NCBI GenBank assembly: GCA_963776195.1
Contig: CAVZMO010000015.1
Span: 1 to 64,000 of the forward strand
Reading direction: 5' to 3'
DNA: 64,000 nt
From: CAVZMO01 sp963776195
GTDB taxonomy: Bacteria > Nitrospirota > Thermodesulfovibrionia > Thermodesulfovibrionales > SM23-35
Numbering within the stretch: the stretch's first letter is position 1; each line of letters starts with the position of its first letter. This document shows positions 1 through 10,606 of this stretch, piece by piece. Both the position numbers and the translations under genes were made by a program. The notes beneath the pieces were generated by a model. The model ran no database searches. It was not told the origin of the DNA and saw nothing but the letters and a program-made list of their open reading frames with translations.

Positions 1-131
1 AACTACACCCTCAATCGGTTCACCGGTGTCTGCATTAATGACCCTACCTTCATAGGGGCCATCTATCCGGGCTGCATAACCGATTGACAGAGACACTAAA
101 TAAAAGAAAACGCTAATAGTTTTGTTTTCAT
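1..131 (-). CDS. Secreted protein with carboxypeptidase-regulatory-like domain (5' end only, frameshifted)
   Basis: Reading leftward from ATG at 131, the product starts MKTKLLAF and then hits TAG. One base shift later the frame continues as a hydrophobic segment ending GYAA, followed by RIDGPYEGRVINADTGEPIE, which is the opening strand of a CarboxypepD_reg-like domain. This gives a normal signal peptide with a single-base frameshift near position 105. The gene runs off the left edge. It begins 14 bases after the stop of the Ig-like gene, so the two probably share a transcript. Function beyond a secreted Ig-like fold is unknown. Confidence 0.5.
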
Positions 132-145
132 TTTGACCTCACAAG

Positions 146-1039
146 TTAATACCAGATTATTTTCCAGGTACCATTCTTATCGATTCCAAAATATATATAA
201 TAGGTAATCGATAGTGTCTGCCCATTATATAATTCAGTTCTTCTTATTCTGTACTTTGCATTGTTGCCAGAAGCAGTTATAAGCTGGATATCTTGCATTC
301 CTTGAGCAAGTTGGGGAAGCTCAGAATAAAGTGCTGAAAATACGTCGTTGTAATGCTCTTTTAATTCATCTGAAAAGAAAGTTAATGCTTCGCCTATATT
401 TTGACTGATTAACGCCCCCTTCATCCCTTCCCACTTCGCCTTCAACAAATTATCCAGTTGCTCTCTATTCATCACCGTTATCACAATAGTATCCTGATAA
501 ACATTCCCATCGGCACCTGTTACACTTGCTGTGAATTGGTATACTCCCTCTGCATTCAATCTCACTGTGTATTCATCCACGCCCACAGATAGCCATTCAA
601 CGCCTGTTCCGTTATCAACGCTTATCGATGAGTTCTCTATGGTGAATGAGCCGTCTATCTTTAATATCACCTCCAATGGCGCTATGCCTGATTCTATGTT
701 TGATGTAAGCCTTATATAGTTCCCTGTTGTTACGGCATTTACAGTTATTGATGTGGATGTTGTGTTTCCAGATATATCTGTGGCTGTGGCAGTTACAATG
801 TTTGAGCCTTCAACAAGAGGGACATTATTAGCAATGAACTGATTGCCATATACAGTTGCCACTATCCCATTTACCGTTACCCCTGTCTCATTACCTGTAG
901 AATTGATTATTGTGCCAGTGACTGTGGTTTCAGGCTTATTTATTGTGCTTCCATCCACAAGGGATGTGATGAAGATATACATGGGTGGTGGTTCAACTGT
1001 TAAGGGTGCTGCTTCCTGTGATGGATTGGTATGTGGCAC
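146..1039 (-). pseudogene. C-terminal part of large Ig-like repeat surface protein
   Basis: About 290 residues. The first 85 form an Ig-like repeat of the glucodextranase-B type (pattern ITSLVDGSTI ... VNGIVATV ... NQFIANNVPLVEGSN). A second Ig/PKD-like domain follows, and residues 190-297 resemble the small NTF2/SnoaL-like tail often found at the end of such proteins. It is the 3' end of the array that begins at 6130: removing one A near 1012 joins TLTVEPPP to the bacterial Ig-like (Big_2) domain upstream. The start codon at 1039 is therefore an artefact of the frame break. Probably extracellular; ligand unknown. Confidence 0.6.
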
Positions 1040-1500
1040 TTATCTGGGTTGTACCTTTATTCAGAGCAGTGGCAAGGCCTTTTGCATCTATGGCGGCAAT
1101 TGTTGCATCGCTGCTACCCCATGTTACCTTTGAGCTAATATCCCTGTAGATGTCATCACTGTAGTATCCAAAGGCCATAAACTGAAGGGTATAACCTATG
1201 GTCATCTGTGGATTAAATGTGTGATAGGTGGCCTGATCGTCAGCTATGACCTCATAGGCAAGTCTTATGGATTTAAGTGCAGGATCGGTTACGGTAGGAA
1301 CTCGCCCCGCTTACACTTCCATATGTGGCTCTTATGGTGGTGCTACCCATTTTTTGACCTATAACAAGGCCTTTATTTACTGTAGCTATATCTGTACGGC
1401 TGCTCATCCATTTGCATACCTGTGTAAGGTCTACTTTGTCTCCATGGCTATAGGCGCCAATAGCCCTTAACTGAAGGGTGTCTCCAGGGGGAGAACCCTA
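993..1500 (-). pseudogene. Two Big_2 (bacterial Ig-like) domains of the same surface protein, out of frame
   Basis: Reading leftward from 1500 gives GDTLQLRAIGAYSHGDKVDL ... WMSSRTDIATVNKGLVIG ... STTIRATYGS, a clear Big_2 domain. After a frame change near 1300 comes LKSIRLAYEVIADDQATYHT and a second Big_2 domain (TLQFMAFGYYSDDIYRDISS, WGSSDATIAAID). The first domain is in frame with the Ig array upstream but separated from it by TAG at 1498-1500. A second frame break near 1012 separates it from the C-terminal part. Big_2 domains are typical of adhesins and other cell-surface proteins. Confidence 0.55.
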
Positions 1501-3810
1501 AGAAGGTTCGATGGTTATAGATTGAAGGGTTATTGTCGAACCAGGAATATATGTTACATATATGGTTTTAACTGATGCCTTGACTGTATTTTTGGCAATC
1601 ACGATGATGGTATTCTCTCCTTCCAGAAGGTCTATCTGGGCAGTGAACATATTCTTATCTATGGTGGCAGGAACACCGTTTATTGTTATCTCTGATGCAT
1701 TGTAGATGTTTCCTGTTACAGTGGTAGGTGATGAACCTAGGGTTTCACCATCCAAAGGGGAGGTGATTGAAAGGGATGGTGTGGGGATATCCCTGTATCT
1801 AAAGGGGACATCGTGATGGCCAATGTTGCCATTTCCATCCATGGCCCAGGCAGTGACCATCCGCTCATACCCATAAGGGTTATAGACATAACTGCTAAAT
1901 ATATCTATGAACGATTCAAAACTACCATTACCTAAGGTCGCCTCTGATTCGTTTACTATCACCCTTTGGACAGAATTACCCACAGTGCCTGATATGGATG
2001 TATACCGGTCGTAAATCTCCTCTCCTGCCAAAGGGCTTGTTATATTAACCGATGGCACCTGGCTATCCTTCCTTGAATAGACGGTTATCTTATCCACGCC
2101 TCTTGAACCATCTGAGGATGCAGCCTCTATCCATAAGGTATTGTCACTAGGAAGGAGGGGAATCTTCCGGCTACTTATAAAGTTGTTACCTGATATCACG
2201 GCATAGCCATAATTCGTATAATAGCCGTTCAGCTTTAATGTGGCATCAGGGGTATCTATTGTGCCCCTTAATGCAAGAAATTCGGCATCGGTAATTGATC
2301 CGTTCATTGGGAAGTCTATCTCTACATGGGGTCTTGCGGGAGTCCCTGAGATGACATCTACTGCAACTTCAGGGGAATCAGCAGCATTGAGAAAGAGATA
2401 CCATGTTCCCATATCGAGCTGTGTCTCCTTTTGTCTCACCTTGATTATATTTCTGCCTGGCATGAGCGTTACGCCTTCCAGCCTGAATCTCCCTCTATTA
2501 TTGGCAGGTACTGTACCCACAAGTTCATTATTTCTGTAAACCTCTACTGAGGAGTAGGAGTAGGCATTTCCCTCTACTGTGAGGTTCGTCTCATTGATGG
2601 GATTTGGGATAGGATCGATCTTTGGAGGTATTGGTCTACCTGTGCTGCCAAGTAGCATGCCGCCCCATAGAGTTGGGGATACATTATGAACGCGCATCGG
2701 CGCACTAAACGAACCTTTATTACAGGCCTTATCTTTTGTAATTATACCTGCGTAATGCTGACCTGCACTGACGTGGGTGATTATGTAGAATCTACCCCGC
2801 TCATCTGCTGTTGTCTGGTATTTATACTCTGGATCGTAATCTATACTGATATCCACCTCTGCTAAAGGCTCTGTTATCCCGGTTAACAGAACCCGTGAGG
2901 CGGTAAGGTCCAACGTGTCTATTTGATTCTTAACCTGATGGATGGCAGGTATTATTGTATCTCTTATGACAACCTCTTCGTTGGAGAGGTTGCTTTTGTT
3001 TCCATAAATGTCAATAGCCCTGGCAGAGATATGGTTTGGGCCTTCATCTGGTAGGGATATTGCGGCCTTAAAGAGGCCATTGGAATCGGCCCACACTACA
3101 GCCCGACTTGTACCGTTAACAAATATCTCTGCTTTACATGAAGGGAGAGTAAGGCCAGATACCATTACAGAAAACTGTGTATACTCTGGAAGCTCGCTTA
3201 ATGTAGGCGTAGGCGGAGAGGGATAATTTGGATCGTATATGACTGTAATGCTTACAGTGGCAGTCTCCTCGGTGGGTATCCATACAGTGGCTGTGATGAA
3301 ATTTTCTCCAGGAGAAAGGGGGACGGATGTAGCCTTGAAACTCCTGGAGTCTTTATTTAAATCAGCAAATATCCCGCTTACATCTACCTCGGCTGTGCTG
3401 TGGGTTACACCACCAGAGACAGCGATGGGGGAATAATTAACGATTGCCTGATCAAGGGGTGAATAGATGGTAATACCTAAGGGCTTACCAGGTGCTTCAT
3501 AGATAATTTTAAAGGTATCAAATGCATCGTGTCCAACTGCATTTGTGGCATGGACTGTCACATAATTGAGTCCATCATTCAATGGAACAGGGGCAGAAAA
3601 TCTATTCCCATCGATTACCACTGCCATGATACCATTCACTTTAACTGTGGCTGGGGATACTGCTGAAAGAACATCGTAAAACTCCCCCTGAACCTAATAT
3701 GGTGAATAGGTGACTATCTGGTCAGAAGCCGGGTCTGTGATTTTGACAGTTAATGGGTCATCGGATGGGGAATAGGTGTATGCGAAGCTTGTAGTAGCAA
3801 CCTGTCCGTC
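1498..3810 (-). pseudogene. Central Ig-like repeat array of the large surface protein
   Basis: The open stretch 3639-1501 encodes about 713 residues made of at least seven Ig-like repeats of 80-95 residues, each with the pattern 'ITSPLDG...V.G.......V.VNG......G.F.......L.EG.N.I...A.D..G'. Upstream the same frame continues to about 3810 (NDGQVATTSFAYTYSPSDDP) but is cut by TAG at 3694-3696. It ends in frame at TAG 1498-1500, beyond which the homology goes on. Two in-frame stops plus frame breaks make this the best case in the window for real decay. Repeats of this type usually act as stalks or binding modules outside the cell. Confidence 0.6.
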
Positions 3811-6130
3811 ATTTGAATAAGCAGCTTACTGTGACTGTGCATACCCATGACTGCTGCTTTATGGAAACGGACTCAGGGGTAATCGGCGGCTTGCAGGAAT
3901 AGATGGAGGCGCTGAAAAAATTATCCTCAACCTTGGCAATGGTGTCATTGATAATTACTGTTGCAGTGGGGTCACTCACGACTCCCGAAACAGTAAAGTA
4001 CGGCGTTTCTATCTCGGAGCCTTCAGTAGGAGAAAGGACTCTTATACTTAAAGGCGAAGAAAGCGGCTGGTAATAGACCCGAACTGTATCTTCAGCAGTC
4101 TGGCCTGCTGTATTGACGCCCTGTGCTGTAATCATATTCGTTCCTTCAAGGAGCGTTATGCCATGAGCGATAAAACTTCCACCAGATGATACAGAAGCAG
4201 GGATGCCGTTCACTTCGACGTATGCAGAAGGGTCGCTTATTATGCCTTCCACGGATACAGACGGTGTTGACAGGACTTCGCCCTCGGAAGGATAGGTTAT
4301 GGATATGCTCAACTGATTGTAATTGACTATTATTGTATCGGATGCAGTCCTGCCGTTGCCGTCTGTGGCTTTCGCTGTGATTGAATTCGGCCCTGGAGTT
4401 AACTGTATTCCCTTTGCCTCAAAGGTATTCCCCGAAACTATCGCCTCGATGCCATTGACAATAACCGTTGCGGCAGGGTCGCTCACTGTCCCTTTAACGT
4501 CTCCATATGTTGCGGAAATCACTGCGCCGTCTAATGGCGACGTTATCTTTACTGCAAGTGGCTTAATCGGTGTCAACTGAACATCTACTGTCTTTGTCTC
4601 TCCTGCATTCAAAGTCCCTGTCACTGTATTATTTTCGTATCCTGTCTTTTCGAACAAAGCTGCAAAACTCCCCTGGGTAATCCCGGATACAGTGTACTTT
4701 CCGTTGTCGTCGGTTGTTGTACTATGGATAACATTGAGTGGATCCTTTATTGCCACAGATGCGCCGGATATGGCCAGTCCTGTGGAGGAGTCTGTCACCG
4801 TCCCGGTAATTGAGCCTTTGGTTATAAGTGTTACTGTAATCGTGTCGGCAGCAGTCCTGCCGTATCCGTCCCCGGCAACTGCTGTGATCGTATTTTGTCC
4901 TTCCTGAAGCATTAAGCCTGGAGCCGTAAATGTATTGCCAGAAACAGCGGCCTTAAAGCCGTTCACACTGACTGCTGCTGTTGAATCGTTGACAGTTCCT
5001 GAAATATCAACAGGTGTCGCGTAAAAAACCGCTCCATCCAGAGGCGAGTCTATCCGGATAGAAAGCTGTGTGGAAGAATAACCGATATCCAGGGCCTCAA
5101 TCTGTTTAAACCCGTCAAGCCGCTGCAGAAATTCTCCGTCCCGGCTTAGTTTAAGAAGAAACTTCCTCCATGCTATCCAGCATGAACTGTCATACGGGTC
5201 GACTGCGAGAGTCACGAGATTCCCTTCGCATCTTAAATTATCATCGTCGGGATCGTTGCATCTGCTGTTAATATTTTTCTTGTGGTATTTATATTTGTCC
5301 TCCTTTGAGCAGGGGAAAAGCCTGAAGAGTTTCTGCCCTTCAGCGCTATATTTGAAAACCTCCTTTTTTGTTACAGCCCATACCGAAGAATCGGATATAT
5401 CTATTTTTATATCCTGAATATCAAGGGGTTCTTTGATATGGAATTTAAAACCATCGCTGCCGACTTTTATAAGTCCCTTTTTTGAGCCTATCCAAAGCGA
5501 ATGAGAGACAGGGTCGGCTGCGAGGGCATGCACTTTGTTACAGTTTTCTATATTGAAGGTTGCGAGCGGTTTCCCTTCAGGGGAGTATTTGGTCACTTTC
5601 TGTTTATGCCCCACCCAGCACGTCCCGTCTGAGCTGTCCGCAGAGACATCCACTGCATGATCGTATGTTTTGATCCTGAAAATCTCCTCGCCGTCTGAAG
5701 AGAGCTTTATTACTTCATCCTTTGCCCCTACCCACAATGATCCGTCTGATTGATTTAAGGATATATGGACAACTCTTTCCCCGCAGCTGTTCTTGATATC
5801 GAGAGGATAATGGGAAATCTCTTTGCCGAAAAAGGAATACTTTGTTATCTCTTTCCTCGTGCCGACCCAGATAACACCGCGGGTAACATCCACAGCAATA
5901 TCTTCGAGGTGGTTGGCGGTCATTTCCGAAAAATGGTCGCCATTATTTATGGAAATGCCTATCACACTTTTTTTCTCACCCACCCAGAGTGAGTGTTCCG
6001 TATATTCAGCAGGAGAATATGCGGCATCTGTTTTAGAATAGACCGTGCCCCTGAAGGACAAGATGAAAAAACTTCCAACTGATATCAACAAAATAAGTAC
6101 TGATATGAAAGACTTCCGTTTTTTCGCCAT
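3809..6130 (-). pseudogene. N-terminal beta-propeller, regulatory-like domain and Ig repeats of large secreted protein
   Basis: Start chosen at ATG 6130 because AAGGAGG lies just upstream and the product then opens with a signal peptide (MAKKRKSFISVLILLISVGS). Residues about 40-370 hold seven repeats with the core 'WVG.K..V.K.S.DG', a seven-bladed beta-propeller of the two-component-regulator/SMP-30 kind. Next come one Ig-like repeat, a carboxypeptidase-regulatory-like domain (GSITGTVTDSSTGLAISGAS) and three more Ig-like repeats. The family sequence is lost after VEDNFFSASI and resumes in another frame near 3835. The intact protein would have been close to 2000 residues running to 146. Role: probably a secreted or surface-attached binding protein. 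Confidence 0.65.
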
Positions 6131-6534
6131 CCCTGGCCTCCTTGAAAGATTAAGGTAATAATCAACAGCTTGCATTCTGTAAATAAAAAGCCCTCTTATT
6201 CGAAGCCCCTCTATGTCACACGGGTTTTGCCTTTTCGCACGGAGCCACAAATTTAGCACTTGCATAAATTTAGCATTTGATAAATTATTAATCAATTCTA
6301 ATATTTTTATCAATAAAATATACTTATGATTCAATCCGTAAGCCGTTAGTCTGTTGAGTCGATACTGACTAATTGCCTGCAGGCATGATCAATTATCAAT
6401 GGACCTGGTTTATTAATAAACTTTCCTTTCCCAAAACAGTGATTAAATCCCTAAAAGGGAAGTTTACGAGAATGGTTGCGCGTAACCTCGCATAAATGAA
6501 CGTAATTTCTGAAGGGCGCAAGCAAGGGTCAGGT
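6131..6534. other. Intergenic region upstream of the large surface protein
   Basis: No supported gene. The part next to 6130 is AT-rich and should hold the minus-strand promoter of the surface-protein gene. Between 6246 and 6279 the 10-mer TGCTAAATTT occurs twice on the minus strand, 16 bases apart. At 6526-6536 the string GGGTCAGGTCT also occurs, inverted, just upstream of the Hachiman genes at 47.08 kb. Confidence 0.4.
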
Positions 6535-6759
6535 CTACACATTGCACAAATTAAGCGCCTCTCTCACTCTTTCCACCTTCTTTCTAAGCCGCACATTCTG
6601 TGAAAGAGCTGATTCAAACCGGCGACTCGCCTGTGATACTGCCGATTCCTTGATGCCGAACTGCCTCCCAATCTCCTTGAGCGAAAGGCCGCTGAACCTG
6701 TGACTCAGATAGATAATGGCCTTCTTCGCCTGCGTTAAGTAGAATATGGGGTCTACCAT
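6535..6759 (-). pseudogene. C-terminal fragment of REP-associated (RAYT/IS200-like) transposase
   Basis: 74 residues carrying a DnaA-like helix-turn-helix (AIIYLSHRFSGLSLKEIGRQ, then ESAVSQASRRF and a basic tail). This arrangement is typical of the C-terminus of RAYT-type Y1 transposases. The catalytic Y1 domain with its HUH motif is absent upstream, where the IS110-family element begins instead. The motif GGGTCAGGTCT sits just past its stop codon. Most likely a remnant of a RAYT locus cut off by the neighbouring insertion. A stand-alone small DNA-binding protein is possible but less likely. Confidence 0.5.
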
Positions 6760-6890
6760 AGGATTTATGCAGGTGACTATGCAGCTTTGATTGTGTTATA
6801 AATCTGCTTAGCGGGGGTGTGGCTTGTGGGGTCAGTGGCCTGTTCATTGAGGCTCACTTGAGTCTGAAATGCCGCCCCCGCCATCTGCGT

Positions 6891-6957
6891 CATCCTCAAA
6901 AGGGTCGACCGGGATGGTGCCTAAAGTGGCTCTGTAAGTAGACGAGACCTGAGGATG
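6891..6957 (+). ncRNA. Possible bridge-RNA stem in the IS110-family left end
   Basis: CATCCTCA (6891-6898) and TGAGGATG (6950-6957) form a perfect 8-bp inverted repeat enclosing about 51 bases, directly upstream of the transposase start. IS110-group elements are known to encode a structured bridge RNA in the non-coding end before the recombinase gene. Position and stem fit that idea, but target- and donor-binding loops were not identified. Confidence 0.3.
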
Positions 6958-6983
6958 AACATCTTGTCTGCAAAGGAGCCTAT

Positions 6984-8184
6984 ATGAAAAAACACGTCTC
7001 ACTCGAACTGCGTGTCAGCGTCGATGTCGGCTGCCGCAGTCACAATGTTGCCATCGGCCTGTCCAGTGGTGAAGTCCTCGATGAATTCTCTATCACCCAC
7101 GAACCGGAAGGATTCCGGCAGTTCTTTTCGCGTATCGAGAAGCAGGAGCGAAAGTTTGGTTGTCCCGTTGCTGTAGCAATGGAAGGTTACAACGGGTACG
7201 CACGTCCGCTGGACACGCTCGTTCGGGCTCGCGAGTATCGCCTCTTCAACATCAACAATCTGAAGCTTGCAAGGTTCAAGGAGATCTTCCCCGGCGCTGC
7301 GAAAACCGACGAGATCGACGCAAGGAAAGGTCTGGAACTCTTCCAGCTTCGCGATCATCTGCCGGTGGCCAAGGACGTGCTCCAGGAGGTATACAAAACA
7401 CCGCAGGAAAACGACATTCTCAAACGACTGTCCAGGCGTCGCCGCCGTTTGGTCGATGAGCGGGTGCGGGTCCTGAACAACCTCCAATCCGATCTTCAGG
7501 CGGTATGTCCGGGACTTCTGGAGATCACCGGTGAAGCCGATAATCTCTGGTTCCTTCGATTCCTCACCAGCACGGATGACCTTCGCAAGCTCGCACGGAT
7601 GCGGGAGGCAACCATCCGCAAGATTCCCGGCATTGGTGTGAAATATGCCTCTGTCATCCTCCAATGGCAGAAACGGGCGCAGTTCAGTCACGATGTCGAG
7701 TGGGTCGGCGAAATGATCCAGGAAGACGCTGTCCGCGTGATGGAACTCCACGATAAGATACAATCCCTCGAAGCCAAAATTGAGGACGTGGCACAAGGCT
7801 CGGACATGGCGCAAACACTCGCAACCATTCCGGGATTCGGCGCCGATATGTACCGCTGAACTCGCAGGGGAAATGGGAACAATCGAGCGGTTCAGCAACG
7901 AAGGGAGCCTGGCGCTGTATCTTGGGATGGCTAACCTCGACAACAGCTCCGGGAAACAGAAAGGATCAAAACCACCGAGACAGGTTAATACGCGAGCCAA
8001 GGCCGCAATGATGATCGCCGTCGATCGTCACCGCAAGAAAGTCCTGGAGTCCCAGAGGTACTACGAGAAAAAACGAGCTGAAGGCAAGAAACACAACCAG
8101 GCGGTACGGGCACTAGGACGCCATCTTTGTCGTGTCATCTTCAAGATGTTGAAGATGAACAGGAGGTACATCCTTTCTCAATAA
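6984..8184 (+). pseudogene. IS110-family transposase (DEDD type), one frameshift
   Basis: The N-terminal RuvC-like DEDD domain has its acidic set at D14, E67, D109 and D112 (VSVDVGC, AMEGYNGY, KTDEIDARKG). A coiled middle and the C-terminal Transposase_20 domain follow (IPGIGVKYASVIL, LALYLGMAN). The frame breaks near 7848: the first part ends IPGFGADMYR-stop, while the next frame reads on as TAELAGEMGTIERF to 8184. One base restores a protein of about 400 residues, normal for the family. RBS AAAGGAG precedes the ATG. A 333-codon open frame on the opposite strand is a shadow of this gene. Confidence 0.8.
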
Positions 8185-8204
8185 TAAAAAAATATCTTGA
8201 AAAT

Positions 8205-8404
8205 TCCAGCGGGATGTTCAGTTGTTTAAAATAGCCATCAAACCCGGCGATGCATAACATATCGATTGAGAAATTGAATAATCGGTCACGTTCCTTCTTT
8301 GCATTTGTGTATTCGGTTTTTAATTTTTCTAACTCAACAGTATGTTGACGCAGTTCTACTAATTCATTTATAAGCTGTTTTTTTGTCCTATTTTCATCTT
8401 TCAT
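8205..8404 (-). pseudogene. PAS-domain sensor kinase, 5' fragment truncated by the IS110-family element
   Basis: The product begins MKDENRTKKQLINELVELRQ, a coiled coil typical of the N-terminus of soluble PAS sensor kinases, then RLFNFSIDMLCIAGFDGYFK QLN, the first strands of a PAS domain. Family likeness stops at about 8205, a few codons from the transposase stop at 8184, so the element inserted inside the PAS domain. No remaining kinase part is seen on the far side of the element. It would have been transcribed together with the PilZ gene upstream. Confidence 0.6.
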
Positions 8405-8438
8405 ACTTGTGTATTTCCTAAAAAAGGAAGCGGAACCA

Positions 8439-8723
8439 TTAAGAAATATCTTGCAGAAAATGAACTCCTATTTTATAGAGGTCATGATATTTTTCCGAGT
8501 ACCAAACGACAGTACAAGTTCTTGGTGAATCAAAGATATGCGGGAGCACAATCTGAAGATTTGTTCCTTTTTTATGAAAAGCACATGTATAGAAACAAAT
8601 GCCGGAGGTACTGATATTACCGGTTATTGCTTTTTTAAATGCGGCTGATTGATGATAAGAAACTTTATATAAGACAGGGAGATCCATTTGAAGCCTATGC
8701 CGCGCTCTTTTTTCTTCAAGCAT
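8439..8723 (-). CDS. PilZ domain protein
   Basis: 94 residues forming a single PilZ domain: the c-di-GMP-binding RxxxR box is RARHR (residues 6-10), and NISTSGICF corresponds to the conserved D/NxSxxG motif. Start ATG 8723 is preferred over an upstream codon at 8750 because AGGTGG lies just ahead of it. Single-domain PilZ proteins bind cyclic di-GMP and adjust motility, attachment or polysaccharide output through a partner. The truncated PAS kinase gene lies directly downstream. Confidence 0.75.
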   Translation of the reverse strand: MLEEKRARHRLQMDLPVLYKVSYHQSAAFKKAITGNISTSGICFYTCAFHKKGTNLQIVLPHIFDSPRTCTVVWYSEKYHDLYKIGVHFLQDIS

Positions 8724-8769
8724 GTTCCACCTGTTTAATTTAATGCACAAACTAATTGCCGCTATTCTA

Positions 8770-8884
8770 AATCAAGGAGAGGGTAATGAGGGGAGTGGGT
8801 AAACTCAAGGGGGTGTTGGGGTAACACCCCTTGGGGGAGAACTTTGTGTTTACCCTTGGATAAAACATTACCCTCTCTTTGATT
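8770..8884. repeat. 115-bp palindromic element (MITE-like)
   Basis: Outer arms 8770-8788 and 8866-8884 are inverted copies of AATCAAGGAGAGGGTAATG with one mismatch in 19. Inside them GGGTAAAC and GTTTACCC form a second arm pair around a G-rich core. It lies between the PilZ gene and the IS4-family element. The length, nested symmetry and lack of coding capacity suggest a MITE or REP-type hairpin rather than a terminator. Confidence 0.5.
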
Positions 8885-9236
8885 CAGGTTGATTCAGGCT
8901 TAGTTATATATAAATATCAGATCTGTCTAAAACAGGTTTTAGAAAACCTCCGATCAAGGTACTATAGATGTGCGAACAAAAATAGAAACCAAGATCGGAG
9001 GGATATATGAATAAGTTTAGCAGCATCTTTGGACAGATTCTACAGATTTTTTCTAAGAAGGAATTTTACCGAGCAGTGATAGAGACCAAGGCCGAAAGAG
9101 GAGCAAAGGGGTTTACCTGCTGGCAGCAATTCGTAGCGATGATATTTTGCCAATTAGGGAGGGCACAATCGTTAAGGGAGATAAGCGGAGGGCTTGCCAG
9201 TTGTCTGGGGAAGCTAAGGCATCTTGGGGTAGACAG

Positions 9237-10606
9237 GGAGTCATGTCAATAGGTGTGTAAAAAGCATTAGGCGGCCATCCTTTCAAGTGGCTTTGTTTCA
9301 GGCTTTATGATGCCATCGACAAACCTTTTTCCTGTATAGACCTCAGACAATAACCAGCATCCTTTTAAGGTCCGGAAGTTCTTCTCCGCAACCTGAAGGA
9401 GTTTCCAAATCATCGCCGTCGCATTCTGTATCTTCTTGAACCGCTTTGCAGCGTCGGTCCTCAGTCTTACTGAGCCGAACGGGGATTCCACTACGTTCGT
9501 CGTCCGAATGTGTACCCAGTGCTCCTTCGGGAATGAATAGAAAGTGATCATCCGATCCCAATCGGAGAGAAGCTTCTCCCCTGCCTTCGGATAATCCTTC
9601 CGGTATCGATCAATAAACGCATCCCTGAGCCGCTCGCATTCCGAAAGAGTCTCAGCATAAGGGATACGCTTGAGGTATTCCCCTGCCTCGGCGCGTATCC
9701 TTTTAGAGAAGCAGTCAAGAACGTTTCTGATTTTATGGTTCCAACACCGCTGCTCCTTTCCCTCCGGGTAGACCGCTCCCAGGGCAGACCATATCCCAAG
9801 ATGCCCATCGGCTATCGTCAGCCTGCCGAGCCTGAGTCCCCGATCTGTAAGATTTCTCAGAACACCGCTCCAGGATTCTTTGCTCTCCCGGTAGCCGCTC
9901 TCACAAGCAAGAAATACTTTCTTTCCATTGGTGAGTGCCCCGATAATTACAAGAAGCGCCGCCTTATCTTTTTCAAGGCCAGCTTTTACGTATATCCCGT
10001 CGGCCCATTGATAGACTACTTCAAGTTTCGACATATCCAGTTGTTTCCATTCTGCATACTCCAGTTGCCATTTTGCCTTCAGCCGATCTATCGATGAGGC
10101 CGACAACGGTGCTCCATCTCCCAATAGGCCCCGGAGCGCCAATTCAAAATCTCCTTTAGCCAAGCCGTGCAGGTACAACTCCGGCAGTAGGTGACCTACT
10201 TCTTTCGACCGGCGCTTGAAAAAAGGTATTATCTTGCTTTCAAACCGATCTTCCGTCCCCCTTACACGAGGCCGCTGGACGGTGATCGTTCCGTTCATCA
10301 CGGAGAACTTCTTCGGCTTCCCGTGGCCGTTCCAATATCCAGGTGCGCCATCGACCATCTTGAGCCTCTCAGATTTCTTCCTTCCCAGAAATTCTGCGAC
10401 TTCTTCCTCCAATATGTACTGAATGTATTCTTGTACCTTTAGCTCGAACCATCTCCTCCAATACCTCATATGTTGCTCTTGACGGTTTTACCGTCTCGGT
10501 GATACCCTTTCCCATGGTGGTGTCTCCTTTCTTTTGTTGATTTCCAGTTCAACCTTAAAAGGATACACCGCCTTCTATCTATTTACCCACTTTTCGATTG
10601 TACTCC
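9237..10606 (-). mobile_element. IS256-family insertion sequence
   Basis: 1370 bp. The left end begins GGAGTCATGTCAATAGG and the right end read inward is GGAGTACAATCGAAAAG; the two ends agree at about 18 of 25 positions. They are bounded by perfect 9-bp direct repeats GGTAGACAG at 9228-9236 and 10607-10615, the target duplication length known for IS256. It carries one transposase gene on the minus strand. Confidence 0.85.
9267..10515 (-). CDS. IS256-family transposase (N-terminal frameshift)
   Basis: The DDE triad sits in WADGIYV (D157), IADGHLG (D221) and TTNVVESPFGSVR (E328), numbered in the 400-residue frame starting at 10469. The family N-terminus is encoded further upstream, from ATG 10515 with AGGAG ahead of it: MGKGITETVKPSRATYEVLE and so on. 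It joins the main frame at LKVQEYIQYILEEEVAEFLG after one surplus base near 10450. With that base removed the protein is about 415 residues, normal for IS256 mutator-type transposases. Ordinarily active; the frameshift may be a sequence error. Confidence 0.85.

Noticed and set aside
1498..3696. Two in-frame TAG codons suggesting TAG recoding (for example pyrrolysine)
   Set aside because: secD, zapB and the lytic transglycosylase gene end normally in TAG, and the same gene also has frameshifts, so damage is the simpler explanation.
6999..8000. 333-codon open frame on the minus strand
   Set aside because: It lies wholly antisense to the IS110-family transposase, whose DEDD motifs are clear. 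No ribosome site and no family likeness.
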